Assembly: GCF_900215295.1 (NCBI RefSeq)
Contig: NZ_OCMF01000002.1
Coordinates: 372,001-436,000, forward strand
Reading direction: 5' to 3'
DNA from: Salinimicrobium sediminis
GTDB taxonomy: Bacteria > Bacteroidota > Bacteroidia > Flavobacteriales > Flavobacteriaceae
DNA length: 64,000 bases
Positions 44,558 through 53,654 of the stretch are shown one piece after another. Position 1 is the first letter of the stretch, and every line of letters starts with the position of its first letter. The position numbers were made by a program, and so were the translations under genes. Below the pieces are notes generated by a model. That model worked only from the letters and a program-made list of their open reading frames with translations. It ran no database searches and was not told the DNA's origin.

Positions 44558-44977
44558 ATGAAGATTAAATATTCAAAAAAGCGACTTTATTCCGGATTTT
44601 TCCTCGGAGGCTTATTTGCTTTGTTTGCTCTTCTGCGTTTGATAGATGACCCCGAAAACCCATGGCTTTACTTTTTACAACTCTTCCTGGGGCTATTTGT
44701 AGTCGCTGCTTCCTTATACGAGAAGCATTTTCAATATCTCCTTATAGAAAATGGATTCTTAACCAAGAATACCCTTAGAAGAAAATCCTTTCAGCTCGAC
44801 AAGATCGAAAGAATTCAGTCATTCCCGGGGAAGATCAAACTTTTTACTTCCGAAGAAAACCTGAACATTAATACCGAACTCCTTGAAGACGATTCCAGGA
44901 ATGACTTGTTAAGAGTTCTTGGATCTTTGGAAATTGATAATAATCCTTTCATTGGCTACTCGCCAAAAACCTCCTAA
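44558..44977 (+). CDS. Small membrane protein with PH-like tail, unknown function
   Basis: The 139-residue protein has two transmembrane helices (about 12-28 and 36-53), a short loop, and then a C-terminal region of about 80 residues: FQYLLIENGFLTKNTLRRKSFQLDKIERIQSFPGKIKL. This pattern resembles the small bacterial PH-like modules found in YdbS-type proteins, but I do not recognise the family. It lies between panB and the RluA gene, with 34-bp and 11-bp spacers, so is probably in one operon. Confidence 0.65.
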   Translation: MKIKYSKKRLYSGFFLGGLFALFALLRLIDDPENPWLYFLQLFLGLFVVAASLYEKHFQYLLIENGFLTKNTLRRKSFQLDKIERIQSFPGKIKLFTSEENLNINTELLEDDSRNDLLRVLGSLEIDNNPFIGYSPKTS

Positions 44978-44988
44978 AAATCCCATTT

Positions 44989-45693
44989 TTGGAAGATAAG
45001 ACCCTTTCCACTCCGCAGAACCTGCAGGTATTGTACGAAGACAATCACCTCATCATTGTCAATAAACGACCTGGAGACATTGTTCAGGGTGACAAAACAG
45101 GAGATACTCCTTTAAGTGATGTGGTTAAGGAATACATCAGGGTCAAATATGGTAAGCCCGGAAATGTTTATTTGGGAGTGGTACATCGCCTTGACCGGCC
45201 AACAAGCGGAATCGTTGTTTTTGCAAGGACCTCTAAAGCCCTCCCCCGTTTGAACAAACTTTTCAAGGACAAGGACGCAAAAAAGACATATTGGGCGATC
45301 GTTAAAAACTCTCCTCCAAAACAGCAGGATACGTTGGTGCATTACATGAAGCGCAATCCAAAGCAGAACAAATCATACGCTCATATCAAAGAAGTACCAG
45401 ATTCCAAAAAAGCCATTTTAGAATACCGTATTTTAAAGCAGCTCAATAACTATTTTTTACTGGAGATCGATCTGCAAACCGGCCGGCATCACCAAATAAG
45501 GAGTCAGTTCTCGGCGATTGGGTGCCCGATAAAAGGAGACCTCAAATACGGCTTCGACCGCAGCAACAAAGACGGCAGTATTCACCTGCACGCGCGTAAA
45601 CTTTCATTAGTACATCCTGTGAAAAAGGAAAAACTGGAGATCATTGCCTCACCGCCTCAGGATCCTTTATGGGATGCATGCATTTCTGAATAA
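44989..45693 (+). CDS. RluA-family pseudouridine synthase
   Basis: The 234-residue enzyme has the catalytic motif VVHRLDRPTSGIVVFA with its Asp near 70, and the flanks LYEDNHLIIVNKRPGDIVQGD and LLEIDLQTGRHHQIRSQF. No ATG is available near the family start; the TTG at 44989 gives the expected N terminus (EDKTLSTPQNLQVLYED). It modifies uridines in rRNA or tRNA; the exact site cannot be read. No separate S4 domain is present. Confidence 0.9.
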   Translation: MEDKTLSTPQNLQVLYEDNHLIIVNKRPGDIVQGDKTGDTPLSDVVKEYIRVKYGKPGNVYLGVVHRLDRPTSGIVVFARTSKALPRLNKLFKDKDAKKTYWAIVKNSPPKQQDTLVHYMKRNPKQNKSYAHIKEVPDSKKAILEYRILKQLNNYFLLEIDLQTGRHHQIRSQFSAIGCPIKGDLKYGFDRSNKDGSIHLHARKLSLVHPVKKEKLEIIASPPQDPLWDACISE

Positions 45694-45902
45694 AACATTT
45701 ACACCCAACCAATTATCTTTTTTCGTACCTTTAAGTTCCTCACCAAAAGAGTGTTGCGCTTGATCGAATTCTGAATTCGAAGATCTATGGTTCCATTCGG
45801 AACTTCCGGTAAGCCCCTTTTTTTGTATTGATCGTAGTGCCGGTATTGACCGGAAATGTTACCACAGCATTTTTTTCCCCATTAAACATAAAATTTCATG
45901 TT

Positions 45903-47324
45903 ATGATAGATGAAACAGCAATGAAGGAATTCCGTACCGGTCTAAGAGGAAGTATAATTGAACCGGGTGAAAAGGATTATGAAGAATCGCGCAAGGTGTA
46001 CAATGCCATGATAAGCCGTAAACCCAAAATGATCGTGAAATGCGCCGATGTCGCCGATGTTATCTCGGCAGTAAATTTTGCCAGGGAGAACAAGATGTTG
46101 CTTTCCATTAGAGGAGGCGGACATAATGCCGGAGGTCTTGGTGTTTGTGATGACGGACTGGTGATAGACCTTTCTATGATCCGCTATACACAGGTGGACC
46201 TGCACAATAAGACTATTACCGTAGGTGGAGGCAGCACCTGGGGAGAAGTTGATCATGCAGCTCATGCCTTTGGAATGGCTACTCCCAGTGGTATTATCTC
46301 TACCACCGGAGTGGGAGGATTGACCCTTGGAGGTGGTATGGGATACCTTACCAGAAAATACGGTCTCAGTATTGACAATCTTCTTTCTGTAGACATGGTG
46401 TTGGCCAATGGTAATTTTGTTACCGCAAATGCTATTGAAAATAAAGATCTCTTCTGGGCCGTAAGAGGCGGCGGCGGAAATTTTGGAGTAGTTACAGCAT
46501 TCACCTTCCAGTTGCACGAAGTAGACGAAGTTGTTGGTGGGCCAATGCTTTACGAATTAAGTGAAACTGAAGAAGTACTTAAATGGTACAGGAAGTTCAT
46601 CAAATACGCTCCGGATGACCTCTACGGATTTTTTGCATTTTTGACAGTTCCTCCGGGAGATCCATTTCCCGAACATCTGCACCTGAAAAAGATGTGTGGA
46701 ATTGTATGGAACTACACAGGGCCGAAGGATAAAGCAGAGGAAGTTTTTAAACCGGTTCGAGAATTCAAAAAACCGGCTCTTGACCTGGTGGGACCTCTGC
46801 CCTTCCCTGCACTGCAATCCATGTTCGATCCCTTATATCCAAAAGGTATGCAATGGTACTGGCGTGCAGATTTCGTGAATGAAATTCCGGATGAAGCTAT
46901 AGAAAAGCACAAAGAGTTTGCAGAAAAACTTCCAAGCATGCTTTCTACTATGCACCTCTACCCCATTAATGGGCAGGCTGCACGTATAAATGACAGCGAT
47001 ACCCCATGGAATTACAGGGATGCAACCTGGTCTATGGTAATAGTTGGTGTGGATCCAGATCCTGCAAATGCAGAAAAGATCACGAAATGGACCAAGGATT
47101 ACTATGATGCGCTGCATCCATATTCAGCCGGTGGTGCTTATGTGAACTTTATGATGGACGAGGGTGAAGACCGGGTGAAAGCCACCTATGGTAAGAACTA
47201 TGACCGGCTTGTTCAGATAAAGAACAAATATGATCCAAAGAACCTCTTCTGCATCAATCAGAATATCAAACCTTCTTTGGAAACCCAAAATGAAGCAGAG
47301 GCTGAAGGTCCAGTACTCGCTTGA
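45903..47324 (+). CDS. FAD-binding oxidoreductase of the berberine-bridge-enzyme family
   Basis: The 473-residue protein has a FAD-binding PCMH domain (about 40-215) with SIRGGGHNAGGLG; His74 is the expected flavin-linked residue. The second Cys seen in bicovalent members is absent (GIISTTGVGGLTLGGGMG). The C-terminal BBE motif NFMMDEGEDRVKATYGKNYD ends the substrate domain. It oxidises an unknown hydroxylated substrate with oxygen. ATG 45903 is chosen because the longer frame from 45828 adds residues outside the family. An imperfect -7 (TACCTTTA) is near 45726. Confidence 0.88.
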   Translation: MIDETAMKEFRTGLRGSIIEPGEKDYEESRKVYNAMISRKPKMIVKCADVADVISAVNFARENKMLLSIRGGGHNAGGLGVCDDGLVIDLSMIRYTQVDLHNKTITVGGGSTWGEVDHAAHAFGMATPSGIISTTGVGGLTLGGGMGYLTRKYGLSIDNLLSVDMVLANGNFVTANAIENKDLFWAVRGGGGNFGVVTAFTFQLHEVDEVVGGPMLYELSETEEVLKWYRKFIKYAPDDLYGFFAFLTVPPGDPFPEHLHLKKMCGIVWNYTGPKDKAEEVFKPVREFKKPALDLVGPLPFPALQSMFDPLYPKGMQWYWRADFVNEIPDEAIEKHKEFAEKLPSMLSTMHLYPINGQAARINDSDTPWNYRDATWSMVIVGVDPDPANAEKITKWTKDYYDALHPYSAGGAYVNFMMDEGEDRVKATYGKNYDRLVQIKNKYDPKNLFCINQNIKPSLETQNEAEAEGPVLA

Positions 47325-47340
47325 TCATTGATCAGTCAAA

Positions 47341-47386
47341 AAAGGTCCGGAAAATCCCTTTTTGAAGGGGTTACTTCCGGACCTTT
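47341..47386. terminator. Bidirectional terminator between the FAD oxidase and argH
   Basis: A 10-bp stem (47341-47350 with 47377-47386) with an inner hairpin, A-run on the left and T-run on the right. Confidence 0.85.
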
Positions 47387-47406
47387 TAATATATGTATGA
47401 CAATGA

Positions 47407-48687
47407 TTATCTAAGATTCTTTTTCTTTTCAGCGATCTTATCAAGAGCAAGATTGTCCTTACTGCCAATATGGGAGTGATCTTTTAGATCTGTAGGTTCA
47501 TAAGTGCCATTTTGCACCTGTTCCCCTATTTGTTTGTAAGCATCCCTGAAAGAACTTCCCTGCACCACCAGGTCATTTATACTGTCTACGGTAAAGAGAT
47601 ATCTGTATTTTTCATCTTTCAGATCAATATCCTTCACCATAATCTGGCCAATAGAAAAAGTGAAAATATCCAGGATCTCTTTAATATTTTCAACAGCGTA
47701 AATACTGTTCTCCTTGATCAATTGAAGATCCCTGTGGTACCCGCTTGGAAGATTATTAGTGATAAGGATCATTTCATTAGCGATCGCCTGCAGTTTATTA
47801 CATTTCCCCCTGATAAGTTCAAAAACATCCGGGTTCTTCTTATGAGGCATAATACTGGAACCGGTAGTAAGTTCATCGGGAAAGCTTATGAATTCAAAGT
47901 TCTGACTCATATAAAGGCAAATATCCATAGCAAATCTTGACAGGGTATTTGCCAGGGAAGCTATATTGGAGGTCACTGTCCGCTCACATTTCCCTCTGCT
48001 CATTTGGGCGGCTACCACATTGTATTTTAAAGTTGAGAATCCCAGTTCTTTGGTAGTTAATTCTCTGTCAATAGGGAATGATGATCCATAGCCTGCCGCC
48101 GATCCCAAAGGATTCTGATCAACGATCTTCAAACCTGCATCCAATAAATACAGGTCGTCTATCAGTATTTCGGCGTAAGCTGAAAACCATAAGCCGAAAG
48201 AAGAAGGCATTGCCACCTGCAGGTGAGTGTATCCCGGCAATAGTTTATCCTGGTGTTTTTCAGCAAGCCCTAAAAGGACATCTATCAATTCGGAAGTTTT
48301 TCCGGAAATTTCCTGCAGATTCTCCTTGAAGTATAACTGCATGGCAACCAAAACCTGGTCATTCCTGGAACGTGCGGTATGTATCTTTTTACCGGTATCA
48401 CCCAATGCCCTGGTCAGTTCAAATTCAATTTTTGAATGCACATCCTCAAAATCCTTTTCGATTTGAAAGCTTCCCGACTCCACTTGCTGCTGAAGTTTTT
48501 CAAGTTCAGAAAGAATAGCATTTACTTCTTCCGTGTCAAGAATTCCGATCTCCCCTAGCATTTTTGCGTGTGCAGCCGAGGCTGTTAGATCATACTTCGC
48601 CAGATGCATATCCAGTTCCCTGTCGTTTCCAACGGTGAACTTCTCTATTTTTTGATCTATAGAGTTTCCTTTGTCCCAGAGTTTCAT
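47407..48687 (-). CDS. argH: Argininosuccinate lyase
   Basis: The 426-residue protein has the fumarase/ASL signature GSSIMPHKKNPD and the HTARSRNDQV segment of ASL. It splits argininosuccinate into arginine and fumarate. It is the last gene of the operon and ends in a strong terminator. A palindromic element lies between it and the upstream argE. Confidence 0.96.
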   Translation of the reverse strand: MKLWDKGNSIDQKIEKFTVGNDRELDMHLAKYDLTASAAHAKMLGEIGILDTEEVNAILSELEKLQQQVESGSFQIEKDFEDVHSKIEFELTRALGDTGKKIHTARSRNDQVLVAMQLYFKENLQEISGKTSELIDVLLGLAEKHQDKLLPGYTHLQVAMPSSFGLWFSAYAEILIDDLYLLDAGLKIVDQNPLGSAAGYGSSFPIDRELTTKELGFSTLKYNVVAAQMSRGKCERTVTSNIASLANTLSRFAMDICLYMSQNFEFISFPDELTTGSSIMPHKKNPDVFELIRGKCNKLQAIANEMILITNNLPSGYHRDLQLIKENSIYAVENIKEILDIFTFSIGQIMVKDIDLKDEKYRYLFTVDSINDLVVQGSSFRDAYKQIGEQVQNGTYEPTDLKDHSHIGSKDNLALDKIAEKKKNLR

Positions 48688-48700
48688 ATTTATACCATTT

Positions 48701-48733
48701 AGACCTCACAGGTCTTGGAGACCTGTGAGGTCT
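48701..48733. repeat. Palindromic element between argE and argH
   Basis: Perfect 15-base arms AGACCTCACAGGTCT (48701-48715) and AGACCTGTGAGGTCT (48719-48733) with a 3-base loop. Each arm is itself near-palindromic. Followed by the same ATG-proximal TATAAATATGAAA as before menD. Confidence 0.8.
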
Positions 48734-48742
48734 GTTAAAATT

Positions 48743-49813
48743 TTATTTCTTTACCGCCTTTTCCAACAGCTTAATATACTTCTCTATTCCTTCTTCGATC
48801 TCCTTCACAAAGATGTATTCATCTGCGGAATGAGATCTTGTGGAGTCTCCCGGCCCCAGTTTTAAAGAGGGGCAACTCAGCATTGCCTGGTCAGACAGGG
48901 TTGGCGATCCATAAGTGTTCATTCCCAGAGACATTCCTGCTTTCACCAGCTCGTGATCCAACGGAATTGAAGATGAATTCAATCTGAGAGATCTGGCAGT
49001 AATACTGTCAACCGGAGCATTTTTCTGCAGGACCTCTTCGATCTCCTTATTGGAATACTGGTCATTTACTCTCACATCAATTACAAGCTCTACCTGTCCC
49101 GGCACTACATTGTGCTGACTCCCGGCATTGATCTGAGTGACCGTAAGCTTCACCTCTCCCAGCACATCAGATTTCTTTTCAAACCTAAAATCCTCGAACC
49201 ATTTCAAAACATTAGCTGTCCTATAGATGGCATTATCATCATTGGGATGTGCCGCATGTGAAGGCGTGCCCTTAACCACCGCGTCAAAAACGACCAGGCC
49301 TTTTTCGGCTATAGCCAGATCCATTAAAGTCGGTTCTCCCACAATTGCGACATCTACCTTCGGGATAACCGATAAAAGACAGGCGATTCCGTTCTTTCCA
49401 TTGATCTCCTCTTCGGCAGTACCTGCAAAAAGCAGATTGTATTCCAGATCTTCAGCTTCATAGAACCAGGTGAATGTAGCCAGAAGTGAAACCAGACAGC
49501 CACCGGCATCATTGCTTCCCAACCCATAGAGTTTCCCGTTCTCGACCCCGGCCTCAAAAGGATCTCTTGTATATCCTGAATTAGGTTTTACCGTATCATG
49601 ATGAGAGTTCAAAAGCAAGGTAGGTTTTAGAGGATCAAAGTTTTTATTGACCGCCCACACATTATTCAGGTAGCGTTCGAAAGGAATGTTCCTGCTCTTA
49701 AACCACTTTTTTAAATGACCTGCCGTTCCTTCTTCCTCTCCCGAAAAAGACCGGGTTTGGATAAGCTCTTTCAATAATTCTAACGCTTCCTGTTGTAGAT
49801 TTTCAAGTTTCAT
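48743..49813 (-). CDS. argE: M20-family deacylase of arginine synthesis
   Basis: The 356-residue metallopeptidase-fold protein has the M20 metal ligands LLNSHHDTVKP, the GLGSNDAGG Asp, and the catalytic Glu in GTAEEEINGKNG. Within the arginine operon it should remove the acyl group from N-acyl-citrulline (argF' pathway) or N-acyl-ornithine. Its ATG overlaps the argB stop by one base. Confidence 0.9.
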   Translation of the reverse strand: MKLENLQQEALELLKELIQTRSFSGEEEGTAGHLKKWFKSRNIPFERYLNNVWAVNKNFDPLKPTLLLNSHHDTVKPNSGYTRDPFEAGVENGKLYGLGSNDAGGCLVSLLATFTWFYEAEDLEYNLLFAGTAEEEINGKNGIACLLSVIPKVDVAIVGEPTLMDLAIAEKGLVVFDAVVKGTPSHAAHPNDDNAIYRTANVLKWFEDFRFEKKSDVLGEVKLTVTQINAGSQHNVVPGQVELVIDVRVNDQYSNKEIEEVLQKNAPVDSITARSLRLNSSSIPLDHELVKAGMSLGMNTYGSPTLSDQAMLSCPSLKLGPGDSTRSHSADEYIFVKEIEEGIEKYIKLLEKAVKK

Positions 49814-50589
49814 TACTTCACGATTTCAGTGGCGTTTGCATTTTCAGTTATTACCCGGGCATCGCCTAAAAAGATCTTCTTCACTCCATTTTCAAGGGCT
49901 CCAAAACAGTTAAGGAGCTTTGGTAACATACCGTCAGTTATAGCTTTCTGATCCAGCAGATCCTGATACATTTTTTTATCAAGAGTTTTTATCACCGAAT
50001 TTTCATCCATAGAATTTGCCAAAACCCCCTTTTTCTCAAAACAGTAATAAAGTTCTGTATTGTATTTCTCACTTAATGCCTTTGCTATTTCCGCGGCAAC
50101 AGAATCGCCATTCGTATTCAACAATTCCCCTTCCCTTGTACAGGAAATAGCTGAAAATACCGGTACCACCCCCTGCTCCAAAATGGAAGAAATAAAATCT
50201 GAATTCACAACTTCAATGTCTCCCACATATCCATAATCTATTTCCTTTACTTCTCTTTTTTTGGAAATAATACTCCTGCCATCAGCACCGCATAAGCCTA
50301 AAGAATTTACATCCAGAGCCTGCAATTTCGCCACTATGCGTTTGTTGATAAGGCCGGCGTAGGTCATAATGATCACTTTTAAGGAATTGGCATCTGTAAT
50401 TCTTCGGCCATCTATCATTTTGGTTTCATAACCAAGCTTTGAAGCTATTTCCGTAGCCATGTTTCCTCCTCCGTGAACCAGTATTTTCAGGCCTTCGAGC
50501 TCTGAGAAATCTGAAAGAAATGCCTGCAACTTGTTCTCATCTTCAATAAGCTTTCCTCCTACTTTTACAATTTTTAATGTCTTTTTCAT
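49813..50589 (-). CDS. argB: Acetylglutamate kinase
   Basis: The 258-residue kinase has KVGGKLIEDE, VHGGGNMATEIA and the NTNGDSVAAEIAKAL segment of the amino acid kinase fold. It phosphorylates N-acylglutamate. It overlaps argF' by 4 bp upstream and argE by 1 bp downstream. Confidence 0.95.
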   Translation of the reverse strand: MKKTLKIVKVGGKLIEDENKLQAFLSDFSELEGLKILVHGGGNMATEIASKLGYETKMIDGRRITDANSLKVIIMTYAGLINKRIVAKLQALDVNSLGLCGADGRSIISKKREVKEIDYGYVGDIEVVNSDFISSILEQGVVPVFSAISCTREGELLNTNGDSVAAEIAKALSEKYNTELYYCFEKKGVLANSMDENSVIKTLDKKMYQDLLDQKAITDGMLPKLLNCFGALENGVKKIFLGDARVITENANATEIVK

Positions 50590-51536
50590 TTCTTACTGTT
50601 TTCCAGAATTCTCTTCAATACAGCCTGAGCAGCGAAAGTCCTGTTTCCTGCCTGTTGAATGACCACGGAATTTTTTCCGTCTAAAACTTCATCAGCAATA
50701 ACTACATTCCTTCTAACCGGAAGGCAATGCATTATCTTTGCTGCGTTGGTAAGACCTAGTTTTTTATTATCAAATGTCCAGACCGGGTCTTCACTCAGTA
50801 TCTTTCCATACTGCTCATAACTGCTCCAGTTCTTGACATATACAAAATCTGCGTCTTTTAAAGCTTCGGCTTGTTCATGAACAACAGGAGTGTCTTTGGT
50901 GATCGCAGGATTAAGATCATAACCTTCAGGATTTGTGACTACCAGGTCCACATCCATTTTTTGCATTACCTCCACAAAAGAATTAGGCACTGCCTGCGGC
51001 AACGCGCGTGGATGCGGCGCCCATGTTAGAACTACCTTTGGCTTTTTCTCGCCTTTCAGTTCAGACACCGTCATCGCATCGGTAAGCGCCTGTAAAGGAT
51101 GACCTGTAGCGCTTTCCAGGTTGACTACAGGCACCGTAGCATATTTCTCAAATCCTGCCAATACCACATCAGCTTCATCTTTTTCACGATCTACCAGCCC
51201 GGGAAAAGCTCTCACAGCTATAATATCGCAATATTGTGAAAGCACTGCCGCAGCTTCTTTGATGTGCTCTGCCTTATTGGAATTCATTACGGCCCCATCT
51301 TCAAATTCAAGAGCCCATCCGTCCTTATCAGCATTCATGACCATCACCTCCATTCCAAGCAATTTTGCCGCTTTTTCGGTGCTTAAACGGGTACGAAGGC
51401 TCGGGTTAAAAAATAACATTCCCAAGGTCTTCCCTTTTCCAACTTCTGCCGCAGAATTCTGTTTCTTAAGTTCTCTGGCCTCAAAGATCAATTCCTCTAA
51501 ATTCTCGATATCTTCTAAACTTGTGTAGTTCTTCAT
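50586..51536 (-). CDS. argF': N-acylornithine carbamoyltransferase (argF' type)
   Basis: The 316-residue transcarbamylase has the carbamoyl-phosphate site FFNPSLRTRLS (normally S-T-R-T-R), HPLQALTDAMT and HCLPVRRNVVIADEVLDG. The SLRTR form, the DGWALEFEDG loop and the KNWSSYEQYGK segment mark the N-acetyl/N-succinyl-ornithine branch rather than ordinary OTCase. The specificity position is Ala89 here (acetyl enzymes have Glu, succinyl enzymes Pro), so acyl preference is unclear. The downstream argE must then deacylate citrulline. It overlaps argB by 4 bp. Confidence 0.93.
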   Translation of the reverse strand: MKNYTSLEDIENLEELIFEARELKKQNSAAEVGKGKTLGMLFFNPSLRTRLSTEKAAKLLGMEVMVMNADKDGWALEFEDGAVMNSNKAEHIKEAAAVLSQYCDIIAVRAFPGLVDREKDEADVVLAGFEKYATVPVVNLESATGHPLQALTDAMTVSELKGEKKPKVVLTWAPHPRALPQAVPNSFVEVMQKMDVDLVVTNPEGYDLNPAITKDTPVVHEQAEALKDADFVYVKNWSSYEQYGKILSEDPVWTFDNKKLGLTNAAKIMHCLPVRRNVVIADEVLDGKNSVVIQQAGNRTFAAQAVLKRILENSKK

Positions 51537-51548
51537 TTTCTAATGCTA

Positions 51549-52682
51549 TTAGTCGTTCAGGGCTTTTTTCAATGCCTCAAAGAACTCATCAAAATGTTCT
51601 TCTTGAATATTTAATGGTGGCAGGATCCTCAATAATTTTTTATTGGAGGCAGCACCCGTAAAAACCCGGTGTTCAAAAAGAAGTTCCTTTCTAAGGGATG
51701 CGATCTCAAAATCAAACTCCAGGCCTATCATTAGTCCCCTGCCTTTCAATTTCTTGATCTGCGGAATTTCTGCAGCCCTTTCTTTTACGTACTGAAACAA
51801 CTTTTCCGCATTTTCGAGCAGGTTCTCTTCCTTTAAAATATCCAGCACTGCAATTCCGGCAGCACAGGCAAGGTGATTTCCACCAAAAGTGGTTCCCAGC
51901 AATCCATGTTTAGGCTGAATCCTAGGATTCATCAGGATCCCTCCAACAGGAAACCCATTGCCCATTCCTTTTGCTACGGAAATTATATCCGGTTTAATTC
52001 CGTGTTTCTGAAAGGCGAAAAAATCTCCTGTCCTTCCATATCCACACTGAACTTCATCGGCTATCAACAAAGCTTCATGTTTCCTACACAGATCTGAAAC
52101 TGTCCGGATAAATTCCGAAGAAGCTTCTTCCAGCCCTCCTACTCCCTGGATGACCTCAAAAATAACAGCTGCGACATCCTCTTTTTGAAGTTCTTTTTCA
52201 AGCGCTTCAACATCTTCAAAAGCGAGTTTTGTCACCGAATGCTGTTGATTGAACGGTGCCTTAATCGATTCATTATCGGTTACTGCGACTACCCCTGAAG
52301 TTCTTCCGTGAAAAGCATTTTCGAAATAGATCACCCTGCTTTTACCGGTATGGAAAGACGCTAGTTTCAAAGCATTCTCATTGGCCTCGGCACCTGAATT
52401 GCACAGAAACAGTTTATATTCTGAGCATCCCGATAAGTCACCAAGCTTTTTGGCCAGTTCTTCCTGCAAGGGATTCTTTACTGAATTGGAATAAAATCCC
52501 AATTTCTCAACCTGCTCAGAAAGCGCCTTTACATATTTTGGATGCGCATGACCTACAGAGATCACTGCATGGCCCCCATAAAGATCAAGGTATTTTGTGT
52601 CGTTTTCATCATACACATAGGCTCCCTTCCCTTTTACAGGGGTAATATCATAAAGCGGATATACATCAAATAATTCCATCAT
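51549..52682 (-). CDS. argD: N-acylornithine aminotransferase
   Basis: The 377-residue class III PLP aminotransferase shows SAEN-type motif NSGAEANENALKLA, LIADEVQCGYGRTG, the PLP lysine in ISVAKGMGNGFPVGG and GTTFGGNHLACAAG. It produces N-acylornithine. Located between argC (6 bp) and argF' (12 bp). Two ATGs open the frame. Confidence 0.95.
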   Translation of the reverse strand: MMELFDVYPLYDITPVKGKGAYVYDENDTKYLDLYGGHAVISVGHAHPKYVKALSEQVEKLGFYSNSVKNPLQEELAKKLGDLSGCSEYKLFLCNSGAEANENALKLASFHTGKSRVIYFENAFHGRTSGVVAVTDNESIKAPFNQQHSVTKLAFEDVEALEKELQKEDVAAVIFEVIQGVGGLEEASSEFIRTVSDLCRKHEALLIADEVQCGYGRTGDFFAFQKHGIKPDIISVAKGMGNGFPVGGILMNPRIQPKHGLLGTTFGGNHLACAAGIAVLDILKEENLLENAEKLFQYVKERAAEIPQIKKLKGRGLMIGLEFDFEIASLRKELLFEHRVFTGAASNKKLLRILPPLNIQEEHFDEFFEALKKALND

Positions 52683-52688
52683 TTTCTT

Positions 52689-53654
52689 TTAAAAATAACT
52701 GGCTTTCAACTGCAGGCCCTGGTTTTCAGGAAAGCCAAACATCAGGTTCATATTCTGAACCGCCTGGCCAGAAGCTCCTTTTAAGAGGTTATCCAGCACA
52801 CTTGTGATAAGCAGCTTGTTTCCGAATTTTTGCAATCTTATAAGACATTTATTGGTGTTTACCACCTGTTTTAAATGCACTTCTCCCTCTGTTACAAAAG
52901 TAAAGGCAGCATCTTCGTAAGCTTTTTGGTAGATTTCTTTGGCTTCTTCCTGGCTCCCTTCAAAATGAGTATAAGCGGTACAATGAATTCCTCTGGAAAA
53001 ATTCCCCCTGTTGGGAATAAAATTTAAAGTAGATCTAAAATCAGACTGTAATTTCTTTACGCTATGATTGATCTCTTCCAAATGCTGATGTTCAAACGCC
53101 TTGTAGGAAGAATAATTATTGTCTCTCCAGGTAAAATGTGTGGTTTCAGATAGGGAAGTTCCAGCGCCGGTTGCTCCCGTTACCGCGTTTATATGCACAT
53201 CTTCCTTTAACAGGTCATTAGCTGCCAATGGCAGAATGGCCAGGCTGATCGCTGTGGCAAAACAACCGGGATTGGCTATAAATTTCGCATCGCTGATCTT
53301 TTCCCTGTTGAATTCCGGTAAGCCGTAAACGAAGGAATGGCTGTCAGCAGCTATCCTGTAATCGGTACTCAGGTCGACGATCTTTGTTTTATCTGAAAAA
53401 CTATTGTCATTCAGGAATTTAACAGAATTTCCATGGCCCAGGCACAAAAAGACGACATCTGCTTCCGGATTTATTTCCCCGCTAAAAATGAGACCTGTTT
53501 CCCCTGTTAGATCCTGGTGGATCGAACTCACCGGTTTTTCCGCCTGGGATGTGCTGTATATGAAATTCAGGTTCACTTCAGGGTGTCTGAGAAGAATTCT
53601 TATAAGTTCCCCTGCCGTATAGCCGGCACCTCCTATTATTCCTGCTTCTATCAT
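52689..53654 (-). CDS. argC: N-acetyl-gamma-glutamyl-phosphate reductase
   Basis: The 321-residue reductase has the nucleotide-binding start GIIGGAGYTAGELIRILLRHP and the active-site cysteine in NPGCFATAISLAILPL. It reduces N-acylglutamyl phosphate. Overlaps argG by 4 bp. Confidence 0.95.
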   Translation of the reverse strand: MIEAGIIGGAGYTAGELIRILLRHPEVNLNFIYSTSQAEKPVSSIHQDLTGETGLIFSGEINPEADVVFLCLGHGNSVKFLNDNSFSDKTKIVDLSTDYRIAADSHSFVYGLPEFNREKISDAKFIANPGCFATAISLAILPLAANDLLKEDVHINAVTGATGAGTSLSETTHFTWRDNNYSSYKAFEHQHLEEINHSVKKLQSDFRSTLNFIPNRGNFSRGIHCTAYTHFEGSQEEAKEIYQKAYEDAAFTFVTEGEVHLKQVVNTNKCLIRLQKFGNKLLITSVLDNLLKGASGQAVQNMNLMFGFPENQGLQLKASYF

